Under the pieces are notes generated by a model. The model was given only the letters and a program-made list of their open reading frames with translations. It made no database searches and had not been told where the DNA came from. A DNA stretch of 64,000 bases from Anaerolineaceae bacterium (lineage in GTDB: Bacteria; Chloroflexota; Anaerolineae; Anaerolineales; Anaerolineaceae). Positions 1-8,058 of this stretch are shown here, piece after piece. Made by a program: the position numbers and the translations under genes. Every line of letters starts with the position of its first letter. Within the stretch, counting starts at the first letter, position 1. Location of the stretch: assembly GCA_030653365.1 (NCBI GenBank), contig JAURZL010000001.1, positions 62,001-126,000 of the forward strand, given 5' to 3'.

Positions 1-1
1 T

Positions 2-49
2 TTAATTGAATCTGTGGAGAATGATCAATACACCATCCTTGATGGGTAA
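2..49 (+). CDS. 3' end of an unidentified gene entering from the left
   Basis: An open frame from the window edge ends at a TAA at 47-49 and would give a tail reading LIESVENDQYTILDG. This is too short to assign a family. It is listed only because the codons look protein-like and nothing else explains the stretch. Bases 50-176 hold no gene that I can see. Confidence 0.25.
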   Translation, partial: LIESVENDQYTILDG

Positions 50-176
50 AAACCCTGTTAAACAGTTTTGGTTATGCCCTCCATAACAAAAACATAATAA
101 TTTTATACCCAATTCCAAATATTGCAAGCTTCACAGACTGAAGGCATCAATGGATTGATCAAATTTAATTTTGACA

Positions 177-980
177 TTACAAATGATTTAGATAAGCTTT
201 TGGATTATTCAGAAAACCGCGCATGATTTCTACGTGTTGCAGGTCGTCAAAAGCAATAGATCGGATAGGAATTTCATCAAAATTGAGAATTTCTGCCTCA
301 GGAAATGCCATCAGGATTGGTGAATGGGTGGCTATGATAAATTGAGCATTTTCTGCCACCATTTGTTTGATCAATGTCAACAGGGTAAGTTGTCGGAGAG
401 GTGATAATGGAGCTTCCGGTTCATCCAATAAGTAAAGTCCATCCGGTACGAAACGAGTTTGAAACAAATGTAAAAAGCTTTCACCATGTGAGATATGGTC
501 CAATGAGTCGGTTTTACCTTGCTTCATTTCATTAAGTTCTCTTTGAAAAGGTGTTTTTGCCAGATTCTGAGCTAATAATGATCTGTTACGGGTTTGATTT
601 TGAACTTCTTCAAGATCTGTCTGCATTTCTGCTCTTATTTGTCCCATCTTTTTTGCATATCCAAAAAAATCTTCTGCTCGTAAAAAAAAGCCTTTATGGG
701 TTCGTTTATTCCATACCAATTGAAGGTAATTGGCTAAGTGCTTTGCTGGCTTCATAGTAATATCCTGTTGAATATTCTCGCTGCCAACCACGATTGATCC
801 CACAGCTGCAGCAATTGTTTCGATCAGTGTGGATTTGCCAGACCCATTTTCTCCCACAAAAAAAGTAACCGGCGCCGTAAAAGTAATGCCTGGTAATTCC
901 TGGATTAAAGGTAAATTGAAAGGATAGGATTTAGGGGAATTATCAAGATTCTTGACTTGTAAAGACCGAAGATGAATCAT
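177..980 (-). CDS. AAA family ATPase (SMC/ABC-like, OLD-type AAA_21/AAA_23)
   Basis: A 267-residue P-loop ATPase. The Walker A motif GENGSGKST lies near residues 43-51. A Walker B with following acidic residues (YLLDEPEAPLSP) lies near 183-194, preceded by an SHGES signature-like segment, and a D/H-switch region (IIATHSPIL) follows. This is the compact ABC-type head of single-gene AAA ATPases that resemble RecF/SMC heads, with no long coiled coil and no TOPRIM domain, so it is not a complete OLD nuclease. It stands alone, divergent from the carboxypeptidase gene. Its role is unknown; such proteins occur in housekeeping and defence settings, and nothing nearby supports defence. The family call is firm, the function is not. 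Confidence 0.85.
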   Translation of the reverse strand: MIHLRSLQVKNLDNSPKSYPFNLPLIQELPGITFTAPVTFFVGENGSGKSTLIETIAAAVGSIVVGSENIQQDITMKPAKHLANYLQLVWNKRTHKGFFLRAEDFFGYAKKMGQIRAEMQTDLEEVQNQTRNRSLLAQNLAKTPFQRELNEMKQGKTDSLDHISHGESFLHLFQTRFVPDGLYLLDEPEAPLSPLRQLTLLTLIKQMVAENAQFIIATHSPILMAFPEAEILNFDEIPIRSIAFDDLQHVEIMRGFLNNPKAYLNHL

Positions 981-1125
981 CTTTCTTTCCTTATAAAAAA
1001 AGGTATTAACAACCTCGATTGTACTGTATTTTCAATGTGGTAGACATTAATCCAATTCTTTTAATCCAAATATGGAAATTAATGCTCTGATACAATAAAA
1101 CCAGGTAAGCATCCATGGAGGAATA

Positions 1126-2589
1126 ATGACAGAAAAATCACAATCAGAAGACAAACAAGAGAAAGAAACCATTCCACAAGAAATCACTTCAAAAACCCAA
1201 CACAGTGTCATTCTTGATGGAATAAAACTGGATTATACAGTGACTGCCGGTACTATGTTATTAAAAGAAGAGGTTGTGGAAAGTGGAGAAGTGGCTAAGG
1301 CTTCCATTTTTTATATGGCATATACCTTGAATGAAGTGGAGTCAACCGCTGATCGCCCAGTGACATTTTCTTTTAACGGTGGACCAGGATCCTCATCTGT
1401 ATGGATGCATCTTGGTTTGTTGGGTCCGAAACGTGTTTTGTTTGATGATGATGGCAATTCTTTACCTCCACCATACAAATTGGTGGATAATGAATTTACT
1501 TTGCTTTCCCATACTGATCTTGTATTCATCGACCCGGTTAGCACAGGTTACAGCCGAGCCGTACCAAAAGAAAAACCGGATCAATATCATTCATTAAAAA
1601 AAGATATCGAATCGGTGGGGGAATTCATCCGTTTATGGACAACACGCAATAATCGCTGGTCCTCTGCTAAATTTTTAATCGGAGAAAGTTATGGCACCAC
1701 AAGAGCGGGTGGGCTGGCTGAATTTTTGCAGTCGCGTTATGGCATGAATTTGAATGGCATCATGCTGGTGTCATCGATTCTCAATTTCATAACTGCCAGA
1801 TTCACACCCGGAAATGACCTGCCTTATGTTTTATTCTTACCATCCTATGCAGCAACAGCCTGGTATCATAAAAAATTATCACCAGAATTACAAAAAGATT
1901 TACGAAAAACCCTGGATCAGGTCGAAGAATTTGCGGCTGGAGAATATACCCTGGCATTAATGAAGGGAAGTAGTTTAACCAAAGTGGATCGCAATAAAAT
2001 CATTGAAAAATTAGCTCGATTCACTGGCCTTTCGAAGGAATACATCGATCAGACCAATTTGCGTATTAATATTCACCGTTTCACCAAGGAATTATGTCGT
2101 TCAGAAGGTATTACGGTGGGACGCTTGGATAGCCGTTACACAGGTTTTGATAAAGATGGAGCAGGGGAGTATTACGAAAGTGATCCTTCTTATAATGCGA
2201 TTTTGGGTCCTTATACAGCCACATTCTATGATTATGTCCGCCGTGACCTGGCAGTGGAGTTGGATCGTCATTATGAAATATTAATAAGTTTGTATGAAAC
2301 CTGGAAATTCGAAAAGTATGAGAATCAATTCGTGAATACAGCTGAGCAATTAAGAATCGCTTTTCAACTTAATCCTGCTCTGAAAGTGATTGTTTGCAAT
2401 GGCTATTTTGATCTGGCTACTCCCTATTTTGCTACACAATACACCTTTAACCATATTGACCTACCAGCCAAACAATTAAAAAATATTAGTATGACGTATT
2501 ATCAGTCCGGGCATATGATGTATACCCACAAACCCTCATTGGCACAAGTTACAAAGGATTTGAAAAAATTCATTCAAAAAGCAACTTAA
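1126..2589 (+). CDS. S10 family serine carboxypeptidase-like peptidase
   Basis: A 487-residue alpha/beta-hydrolase of the serine carboxypeptidase (S10) family, which removes C-terminal residues from peptides. The oxyanion/substrate motif FNGGPGSSS lies near residues 83-91. The nucleophile elbow GESYGTTRAGG lies near 186-196, giving Ser at about 188. A catalytic Asp candidate is in the NGYFDLATP segment near 425-433, and the His is in SGHMMY near 461-466. The usual catalytic order Ser-Asp-His is kept. No convincing signal peptide precedes the charged N-terminus, so it may be cytoplasmic, unlike eukaryotic members. An SD-like GGAGG lies just before the ATG. It is a single-gene unit closed by the terminator at 2644-2674. 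Confidence 0.9.
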   Translation: MTEKSQSEDKQEKETIPQEITSKTQHSVILDGIKLDYTVTAGTMLLKEEVVESGEVAKASIFYMAYTLNEVESTADRPVTFSFNGGPGSSSVWMHLGLLGPKRVLFDDDGNSLPPPYKLVDNEFTLLSHTDLVFIDPVSTGYSRAVPKEKPDQYHSLKKDIESVGEFIRLWTTRNNRWSSAKFLIGESYGTTRAGGLAEFLQSRYGMNLNGIMLVSSILNFITARFTPGNDLPYVLFLPSYAATAWYHKKLSPELQKDLRKTLDQVEEFAAGEYTLALMKGSSLTKVDRNKIIEKLARFTGLSKEYIDQTNLRINIHRFTKELCRSEGITVGRLDSRYTGFDKDGAGEYYESDPSYNAILGPYTATFYDYVRRDLAVELDRHYEILISLYETWKFEKYENQFVNTAEQLRIAFQLNPALKVIVCNGYFDLATPYFATQYTFNHIDLPAKQLKNISMTYYQSGHMMYTHKPSLAQVTKDLKKFIQKAT

Positions 2590-2643
2590 TACTTAACAGG
2601 ATAAAGATGTTTTTTCCATAAAAGAGATCAAGTTACCATCCAA

Positions 2644-2674
2644 AAAAACCAGGATTTCAAAAGCCTGGTTTTTT
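2644..2674 (+). terminator. Rho-independent terminator after the S10 peptidase
   Basis: A 10-bp stem AAAAACCAGG / CCTGGTTTTT with a 10-nt loop runs into a T tract. It lies 55 bases after the peptidase stop codon and is correctly oriented for it. Confidence 0.85.
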
Positions 2675-2804
2675 AATTTAGGAATAATCAGGCTTATATT
2701 TTGTCATAGAAATCATAATCTCAATAGTGACTAATATCACTTGTGAAAAGATGCACAACAGTTTATTATAACATTATATAACATGATATAGCAGAAAGTA
2801 ACAA

Positions 2805-3548
2805 ATGGAGAATTTTCTCACAACCAAACAAGTCCAGGATTTATTCAAAATTGATCGAATAACTGTATATCGTATGTTGCAGGATGGACGCTTGAAAGGT
2901 GTAAAAATTGGTAATCAATGGCGTTTTCCACAACGTGAGGTTGAGCGTCTGCTAAGTGGTAGTCCTGTTGAACTTCCTATTTCCGATGATAAGGATTCAA
3001 TTTTTCCCATTCATTGTGTTCAAACCATTCAGAATTTATTCACTTCTGTCAGTCAATGTAGTGCACTAATTATCGACCAGGATGGGAAGGCAGTTACACA
3101 AATCAGCCAACCAGGTCCGGTCTGTGAACTCTTGTTATCTACATCGGAAGGCAAGCAAATATGTGAATCTTCATGGCGAGAAATTTCAGAACAAGCTAAA
3201 GGTCGAGCGGAAATATTTAGCTGTCATGCAGGATTGAAATACTTTGGTTCGGTGATTCTGAATCAAAACAAGAAACAAGGCGTATTTTTGGCAGGGGAAT
3301 TCTATCTGGCTGATTCAGATTTGACACAGAATTTTGAAATTTTAAAACGAACAGCTTTTCAATGTGGCATCAACGAACAGGCATTAATTTCTGCAGCACA
3401 AAAAGTCCGCCGTCTATCGGTGGCAGAACAACATCATTTATCGTTTCAACCAGCAGCAGCAGCTACTGCTGTTGAAAGTATTTTAAGTGAACGAACAGTA
3501 TTTATGGAACGTTTACAACAAATTGCAAATTTAACTCAAAATTTATAG
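2805..3548 (+). CDS. Excisionase-type HTH plus PocR sensory domain regulator
   Basis: A 247-residue one-component regulator. Residues 1-52 form an excisionase/MerR-like winged HTH (TVYRMLQDGRLKGVKIGNQW). Residues about 65-215 match the PocR ligand-binding domain, with conserved Cys residues in GPVCELL, KQICESSW and FSCHAGL. PocR domains sense small organic ligands, classically propanediol; some are found with sulfur or hydrocarbon genes. This gene is first in a tight operon with an SQR-like flavoprotein, a DsrC-like and a DsrE2-like protein (10 bases to the next ORF), so it probably controls them in response to a sulfur or redox signal. The ligand is unknown. The AT-rich stretch 2765-2790 just upstream contains repeated ATAACATNATATA elements that could be its own operator. 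Confidence 0.85.
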   Translation: MENFLTTKQVQDLFKIDRITVYRMLQDGRLKGVKIGNQWRFPQREVERLLSGSPVELPISDDKDSIFPIHCVQTIQNLFTSVSQCSALIIDQDGKAVTQISQPGPVCELLLSTSEGKQICESSWREISEQAKGRAEIFSCHAGLKYFGSVILNQNKKQGVFLAGEFYLADSDLTQNFEILKRTAFQCGINEQALISAAQKVRRLSVAEQHHLSFQPAAAATAVESILSERTVFMERLQQIANLTQNL

Positions 3549-3558
3549 GAGTGGCGGA

Positions 3559-4815
3559 ATGAAAAAAATCGTTATTTTAGGGGCTGGAACAGCTGGGACA
3601 ATGGTTGCAAATCATCTGACTCATTTGATGGATTTGAATCAATGGCAAATTACAATTGTTGATGAGGATCCAATTCATTATTATCAAGCGGGATATATAT
3701 TTATACCTTTTGGAAAAGCAAATGAAAAAGAGTTGATTAAACCGAAAAAAGACTTCATTCCTTCGAAAGTTAAAATGATTGAAGCCAAAATTGAGTTAAT
3801 TCAGCCGGAAAACAACAAGGTAATTCTGCGAGATAAAACTGTATTGGATTATGATTTTCTTGTGATCGCAACCGGGGCTGATATTTATCCGGAAGAGACA
3901 CCTGGTCTGGCAGAACATGAATGGGGAAAATCAATTCATTCATTCTATACTTTGAAAACATCGGTTGCATTGGCCGAAAAAATGAAAAATTTCCAGGGTG
4001 GCAGGATTGTTGTCAATGTTGTCGAAAATCCTATTAAATGCCCGGTCGCTCCAATGGAATTTTTAATGCTGGCAGATGCCTTCTTCACTCAAAAAGGTAT
4101 GCGGGATCGGGTTGAACTGATTTATGCAACGCCATTATCAGGAGCATTTACCAAGCCAGTGGCTTCTAAATTGATTGGTGATATGTTGGATCGAAAAAAC
4201 ATAAAAATTGAATCTGATTTTTATATCGAGCGGGCTGATCCGGACGGTAAAATGATTATTTCATATGACGAACGAGCAGTGGAATATGATTTGTTGGTAA
4301 GCATTCCAGTCAATAAAGGTGCTGATGTAATCGGGAAATCGGGACTGGGTGATGAATTAAATTTCTCTCCGGTAAATAAACACACGTTCTTATCTGACAA
4401 ATTTGACAACATTTTTGTCCTGGGAGATGCAGCGAATGCACCAACTTCCAAGGCAGGTTCTGTCGCTCATTATGCTGTTGATTTGTTCGGGGAAAATTTT
4501 AAGCATTACACGGAAGGGAAGCCATTAGAAGAAAAATTTGATGGTCACACCAACTGTTTCATTGAATCAGGGTTTGGTAAAGGCGTATTACTGGATTTCA
4601 ATTATGACCAGGAACCCTTACCTGGACGGTTTCCCGTACCCGGAATTGGACCATTTTCTCTTTTGGAAGAGTCGAGACTTAACCATATTGGAAAATTGTC
4701 ATTTCAATGGATGTACTGGAATATCTTGATGCGTGGTCGTAAAGTACCACTTGCGCCAACCATGACCATGGCTGGGAAGTGGACTGATTGGGAAAAACGC
4801 TATAACTTAGCATAA
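3559..4815 (+). CDS. Sulfide:quinone oxidoreductase-like flavoprotein
   Basis: A 418-residue two-dinucleotide-binding-domain FAD oxidoreductase. The N-terminal Rossmann motif GAGTAG is at residues 8-13. A second ATGAD motif lies near 104-108, and the FAD-binding segment FVLGDAA near 286-292. Two isolated cysteines, C161 (KCPVAPMEF) and C333 (HTNCFIESG), sit where the SQR catalytic disulfide pair is expected. A C-terminal segment with Trp and hydrophobics (SFQWMYWNILMRG) could dock to the membrane. This supports oxidation of sulfide or another sulfur substrate with electrons passed to quinone. The DsrC- and DsrE2-like genes directly downstream would accept or carry the resulting sulfane sulfur. 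The exact SQR type is not assigned, and a role as a different persulfide-linked oxidoreductase is possible. Confidence 0.85.
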   Translation: MKKIVILGAGTAGTMVANHLTHLMDLNQWQITIVDEDPIHYYQAGYIFIPFGKANEKELIKPKKDFIPSKVKMIEAKIELIQPENNKVILRDKTVLDYDFLVIATGADIYPEETPGLAEHEWGKSIHSFYTLKTSVALAEKMKNFQGGRIVVNVVENPIKCPVAPMEFLMLADAFFTQKGMRDRVELIYATPLSGAFTKPVASKLIGDMLDRKNIKIESDFYIERADPDGKMIISYDERAVEYDLLVSIPVNKGADVIGKSGLGDELNFSPVNKHTFLSDKFDNIFVLGDAANAPTSKAGSVAHYAVDLFGENFKHYTEGKPLEEKFDGHTNCFIESGFGKGVLLDFNYDQEPLPGRFPVPGIGPFSLLEESRLNHIGKLSFQWMYWNILMRGRKVPLAPTMTMAGKWTDWEKRYNLA

Positions 4816-4838
4816 AAAAAATTAAAGGAGAAAAAAAG

Positions 4839-5156
4839 ATGGCAAGCAAGGAAATTGCAGGAAAAGTAGTTGAAGTAAACGAAGAAGGTTTCTTGGCAAA
4901 CCCGGCAGACTGGACCAAAGAAATAGCCGCTGAGTTGGCTAAAGAAGAAGGAATTCCAGAACTGACCGAAGCCCACTGGAAGGTGATTGATTTCAGTCGA
5001 CAGACAGCAGGGTCAACCGGTAGTTCCCCCACATTACGGTCAATCACCAGTGGATCCGGTGTAAACACCAAAGAGCTGTTTACGTTGTTCCCAAAAGGAC
5101 CAGCCAAGAAAGTTGCAAAAATCGCTGGTCTGGGAAAACCCGAAGGTTGTGTCTAA
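4839..5156 (+). CDS. TusE/DsrC/DsvC-family sulfur carrier protein
   Basis: A 105-residue protein of the DsrC/TusE family. These proteins carry sulfur as a persulfide or trisulfide on a C-terminal cysteine. The C-terminal arm AKIAGLGKPEGCV ends in the conserved penultimate Cys (C104). The second cysteine of true DsrC, eleven residues upstream, is alanine here (A93), so it should carry sulfur like TusE or other single-Cys DsrC-like proteins and should not form the DsrAB trisulfide. An AAAGGAG SD precedes the ATG. It lies 23 bases after the SQR-like gene and 29 before the DsrE2-like gene. No dsrAB occurs in the window. Confidence 0.9.
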   Translation: MASKEIAGKVVEVNEEGFLANPADWTKEIAAELAKEEGIPELTEAHWKVIDFSRQTAGSTGSSPTLRSITSGSGVNTKELFTLFPKGPAKKVAKIAGLGKPEGCV

Positions 5157-5185
5157 TAAAGTACGAATTTTAGAATTTCGAGGAG

Positions 5186-5698
5186 ATGGTAACAATGGAA
5201 GAAAAACAAAGAAAAATGGCTTTTATTTGTTCAAAGGGTACTTTGGATATGGCGTATCCTGCTTTGATTATGGGCTGGGCAGCATTGGGTAATGGACTTG
5301 ATGTTACGCTCTTCTTTACCTTCTGGGGGATGGACCTGATCAACAAACATCGTGTTGACAAACTTGAATTAGCTCCTGTCGGCAATACCAGCATGAAAAT
5401 GAGTTTGATGGGCGTCAAAACTGGCAATTTGGGTATTCCGAATTTAATGGGTGTTTTACCTGGAATGACCGCTTTTGCCTCAAAATTAATGCGTGACAAA
5501 ATTGCTGATCTGGATGTTCCACCTGTAGGTGAATTTATTCAAATGTTAGCTGATGCTGGTGCTCATTTATATGCCTGTAAAATGTCTGTTGATATGATGG
5601 ATCTGAAGAAGGAAGACTTCGTAGATGGTGTTAAAGATATTGTTACCGCTGCGGAATTTATTGATATGACCGAAGATACTCAGATTATCTTCATATAA
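5186..5698 (+). CDS. DsrE2/DsrE-DsrF-DsrH-like sulfurtransferase
   Basis: A 170-residue DsrE2-family protein (DsrE/F/H-like superfamily), a sulfane-sulfur carrier or sulfurtransferase. Cys12 in FICSKGTLDMAYPAL and Cys128 in LYACKMSVDM are the expected persulfide sites. The Gly- and Met-rich FWGMDL segment is typical of DsrE2. Unlike many DsrE2 proteins it has no separate N-terminal membrane helix, although several segments are hydrophobic. An AGGAG SD precedes the ATG. As the last gene of the regulator-SQR-DsrC operon it would pass sulfur between the flavoprotein and the DsrC-like carrier. Confidence 0.88.
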   Translation: MVTMEEKQRKMAFICSKGTLDMAYPALIMGWAALGNGLDVTLFFTFWGMDLINKHRVDKLELAPVGNTSMKMSLMGVKTGNLGIPNLMGVLPGMTAFASKLMRDKIADLDVPPVGEFIQMLADAGAHLYACKMSVDMMDLKKEDFVDGVKDIVTAAEFIDMTEDTQIIFI

Positions 5699-5739
5699 AT
5701 AAAATAAAAATGTATCATCTTAAGAAACGGCGTTAGTGT

Positions 5740-5767
5740 GTGTTTTTGGCGGAGATCCCAAAAACAC
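5740..5767. repeat. Hairpin repeat, member 1 of a dispersed family
   Basis: A perfect 10-bp inverted repeat GTGTTTTTGG / CCAAAAACAC with loop CGGAGATC, followed by CTGACCGG. It is a shortened relative of the element at 48898-48933, sharing GTGTTTTTGGCGG-GATCC and the downstream GACCGG. It lies after the DsrE2-like gene. Confidence 0.75.
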
Positions 5768-5811
5768 CCTGACCGGTATGATTAAAAGATACGAATAAAG
5801 CAAAAATCCTG

Positions 5812-5846
5812 AAAGTGATTATGGTATTTATAGCTATAATCACTTT
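5812..5846 (+). terminator. Probable terminator of the sulfur operon
   Basis: An 11-bp stem AAAGTGATTAT / ATAATCACTTT with a 13-nt loop, followed by TTCTGTTTT. The stem is AT-rich, so termination strength is uncertain. It precedes the LCP gene promoter region. Confidence 0.6.
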
Positions 5847-5967
5847 TCTGTTTTCCACACCTGGCATGAATCTGGCAACTTAATTATAAAATTCTTGGAT
5901 CTGAGCCATTTTGGAATTATAATAATCCATTAGCCGGATTTGATCCGCTTATAAAGAGAGAGAACAA

Positions 5968-7239
5968 TTGAATAATTTCAATAATAACCAGAGAAATACT
6001 CATTTTCGAAAAAGTAGTGTCAATCGTCCAGGCAATGGAAATAATTGGTCAGGTCAGTCAATGGCCAGACCTAAAGCGCCAAAAAAGAGTGACCAGTTTA
6101 AGTTGTTTGTTTCAAAGTTAATCCAACAAATAAAGGAATTAGAACTGCAACTTCAGAAATTAAAACCGCACCTTCCTAAGCCAAATCTGCAATCTCCAAA
6201 GTCAAATCCACAAAATCCGCTATTTCTTAAGTCAAAACCACAAAATCAAAAAGTAAATTTGCAACTCCCGAAGTTAAAAATCCAACTTCCAAAAGTTAAA
6301 TTTAAATGGAACATTACCTCCATACTAGGCGTTCTGTTTGTCTTTTTTGCATGCATGACGATGATCACAACCATGGTTGCTGTTGCACAACATTATCAAC
6401 GTGAGAAAAAAGTTGTTGCAGCTGCTAAGGAAGAAGAATTCGTACCGGTTGCAGTAACACCAAATTTTTCCAATCAAATAAAAATATTATTGCTTGGTTC
6501 CGACCTGCGACCCAACGATGGCAGTTATAGGACAGATGCGATCTTGATGGTGGTATTGGATCCGGATTTGATGCAGATTAATATTGTCTCTTTCCCGCGT
6601 GATTTATGGGTGAAGGTACCTGCCCTTTGGGAAATGAAGATCAATCAGGTATTTCAATTGGGTGGATTTGATGCAGCCGCGGGAATGTTTGAAGCAAACT
6701 TCGGTCTGCGACCGGATTATTATGTAATGACAAATTTCAACGGATTCACCCAATTTATTGATAATCGTGGGGGTGTGGAAGTTCATGTAGGTGAAGATTT
6801 CTATGATCAGTGCAACCTTCCTCAAAAAGATATCAATGGAGATTGTTTTGTGGATCAGGGTACTGTCCATATGGATGGGCCGATGGCACTTTGGTACGTT
6901 AGGGCAAGAACAACAACCAATGATCTTGACCGTGGTCGCCGTGAGCAGGAAGTGTTATTTGCTCTGGCAAGGAAATTGGTCAGTTTCCAATCGATTACCC
7001 AATTATCCTCCATGAAGGATGAGATCCAGGAAAATGTGGAAACAAATATGACCATCGAGCAAGCTGTAAAATTGATGCCATTTGTTGCAATGGTTTTGAA
7101 CCAACCGGAAAAGATCAATCAACTTGCAATTGGTGAAGATCAGGCTTACCCGTCCTGGTCATGGGATGGAATGTGGATCCTGTTACCCGATACCGGTGCG
7201 ATACAAAATTTATTACGGGAAGCTGGAATCAAACTCTAA
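5968..7239 (+). CDS. LytR-CpsA-Psr (LCP) family protein
   Basis: A 423-residue membrane-anchored LCP enzyme, which transfers undecaprenyl-linked glycopolymers to the cell wall or envelope. The start is TTG. Residues 1-110 are cytoplasmic and very rich in Lys, Gln and Pro, with a degenerate repeat of short P-K-x-x-L-Q units. A membrane helix spans about 113-137 (ILGVLFVFFACMTMI). The LCP catalytic domain follows, with the SDLRP motif near 176, YRTDAILMVVLDP near 184-196, VSFPRDLWV near 207-215 and a conserved Arg in VRARTTTNDLDRGRREQE near 313-330. The exopolysaccharide cluster at the far end of the window could supply its substrate, but it is not linked to it. Confidence 0.9.
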   Translation: MNNFNNNQRNTHFRKSSVNRPGNGNNWSGQSMARPKAPKKSDQFKLFVSKLIQQIKELELQLQKLKPHLPKPNLQSPKSNPQNPLFLKSKPQNQKVNLQLPKLKIQLPKVKFKWNITSILGVLFVFFACMTMITTMVAVAQHYQREKKVVAAAKEEEFVPVAVTPNFSNQIKILLLGSDLRPNDGSYRTDAILMVVLDPDLMQINIVSFPRDLWVKVPALWEMKINQVFQLGGFDAAAGMFEANFGLRPDYYVMTNFNGFTQFIDNRGGVEVHVGEDFYDQCNLPQKDINGDCFVDQGTVHMDGPMALWYVRARTTTNDLDRGRREQEVLFALARKLVSFQSITQLSSMKDEIQENVETNMTIEQAVKLMPFVAMVLNQPEKINQLAIGEDQAYPSWSWDGMWILLPDTGAIQNLLREAGIKL

Positions 7240-7261
7240 GATTCAGGATTATAAAATTATC

Positions 7262-7297
7262 AAAGTTCTCAAAGGAGGAAATCCCTTTGAGAACTTT
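7262..7297 (+). terminator. Rho-independent terminator after the LCP gene
   Basis: A 14-bp stem AAAGTTCTCAAAGG / CCTTTGAGAACTTT with an 8-nt loop, followed by TTATTTG. It starts 22 bases after the LCP stop codon. Confidence 0.9.
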
Positions 7298-7370
7298 TTA
7301 TTTGAAATCTGAGAATGCTATAATTACCAATCGGTAAAAACACCAATGTTCCATTTGATTTGGAGTAAAT

Positions 7371-8003
7371 TTGTTTCTCACTTTAATAGGCATGTCAGGC
7401 ACGGGAAAATCATACTGGTCTAAAAACCTTGAATCAGCAGGTTTCACACGTTTTGGTTGCGATGATCTCATCACTGAACGACTGGCATTACAGTTGGGGA
7501 TGACCGATTCTCAAAATTTTGATATGCATGCATATGTCGGGTACCCTGACGAAGTAACACATACGGAGCGAGCTTCACAATATTTACAGTGCGAACAGGA
7601 AGTGGTGGCTGAAATTATTCAATATCTCTCCAATGCAAAAAAAGATGAAAATATTGTAATTGATACGACAGGCAGTGTAATTTACATGCCTGATGGTATC
7701 CTCACTAAGATGAGTCAAATGACAACAGTTGTTTATCTGGATATTACGCCACAGGATTTTAAACATATGTTGCAATATTATTTATCAAATCCGGTGGCAA
7801 TTATCTGGAATGGAATTTTTCAGCCTTACCCGGATGAATCAAGACAGAAGACTTTCGAACGCTGTTATCCTCAATTGATCAAATCAAGACAACACAAATA
7901 TCTCGATTTTGCAGATATTATTATTCACCCCGATAAACACCGCGCAGCCGGGATCAATTTTGAGGATTTCTTATCTACCATCCAATCAAATTCATCTCAT
8001 TAA
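7371..8003 (+). CDS. Shikimate kinase-like P-loop kinase
   Basis: A 210-residue small-molecule kinase of the shikimate/gluconate kinase fold. The Walker A motif GMSGTGKS lies at residues 7-14, followed by a shikimate-kinase-like substrate segment (FGCDDLITERL) near 28-38 and a Walker B-like IVIDTTGS near 100. The start is TTG, chosen because GGAG lies six bases upstream and the beta-1/P-loop begins at once. No other aromatic-pathway genes are near, and the protein is longer than a typical AroK with a different C-terminal half, so the substrate may not be shikimate. It is a single-gene unit convergent with the SPFH pair. Confidence 0.75.
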   Translation: MFLTLIGMSGTGKSYWSKNLESAGFTRFGCDDLITERLALQLGMTDSQNFDMHAYVGYPDEVTHTERASQYLQCEQEVVAEIIQYLSNAKKDENIVIDTTGSVIYMPDGILTKMSQMTTVVYLDITPQDFKHMLQYYLSNPVAIIWNGIFQPYPDESRQKTFERCYPQLIKSRQHKYLDFADIIIHPDKHRAAGINFEDFLSTIQSNSSH

Positions 8004-8008
8004 AATTT

Positions 8009-8034
8009 CAGCGGGAGGTACAATCCTCCCGCTG
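8009..8034. terminator. Shared hairpin between convergent genes
   Basis: A perfect 10-bp stem CAGCGGGAGG / CCTCCCGCTG with a 6-nt loop between the kinase stop codon and the SPFH stop codon. On the minus strand it is followed by AAATTTTAA. It probably serves as a terminator for the minus-strand SPFH operon and possibly for both genes. Confidence 0.65.
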
Positions 8035-8058
8035 AGAAAAACCAAAAGCAAAACAAAA

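Noticed and set aside
177..980. AAA ATPase as part of an anti-phage defence system (OLD/GajA-like)
   Set aside because: It lacks a TOPRIM nuclease domain and has no defence-type partner; the next gene is a peptidase on the other strand.
3450..3475. CAG-rich run as a microsatellite
   Set aside because: It is a short Ala/Thr-coding stretch within the PocR regulator and too short and imperfect to matter.
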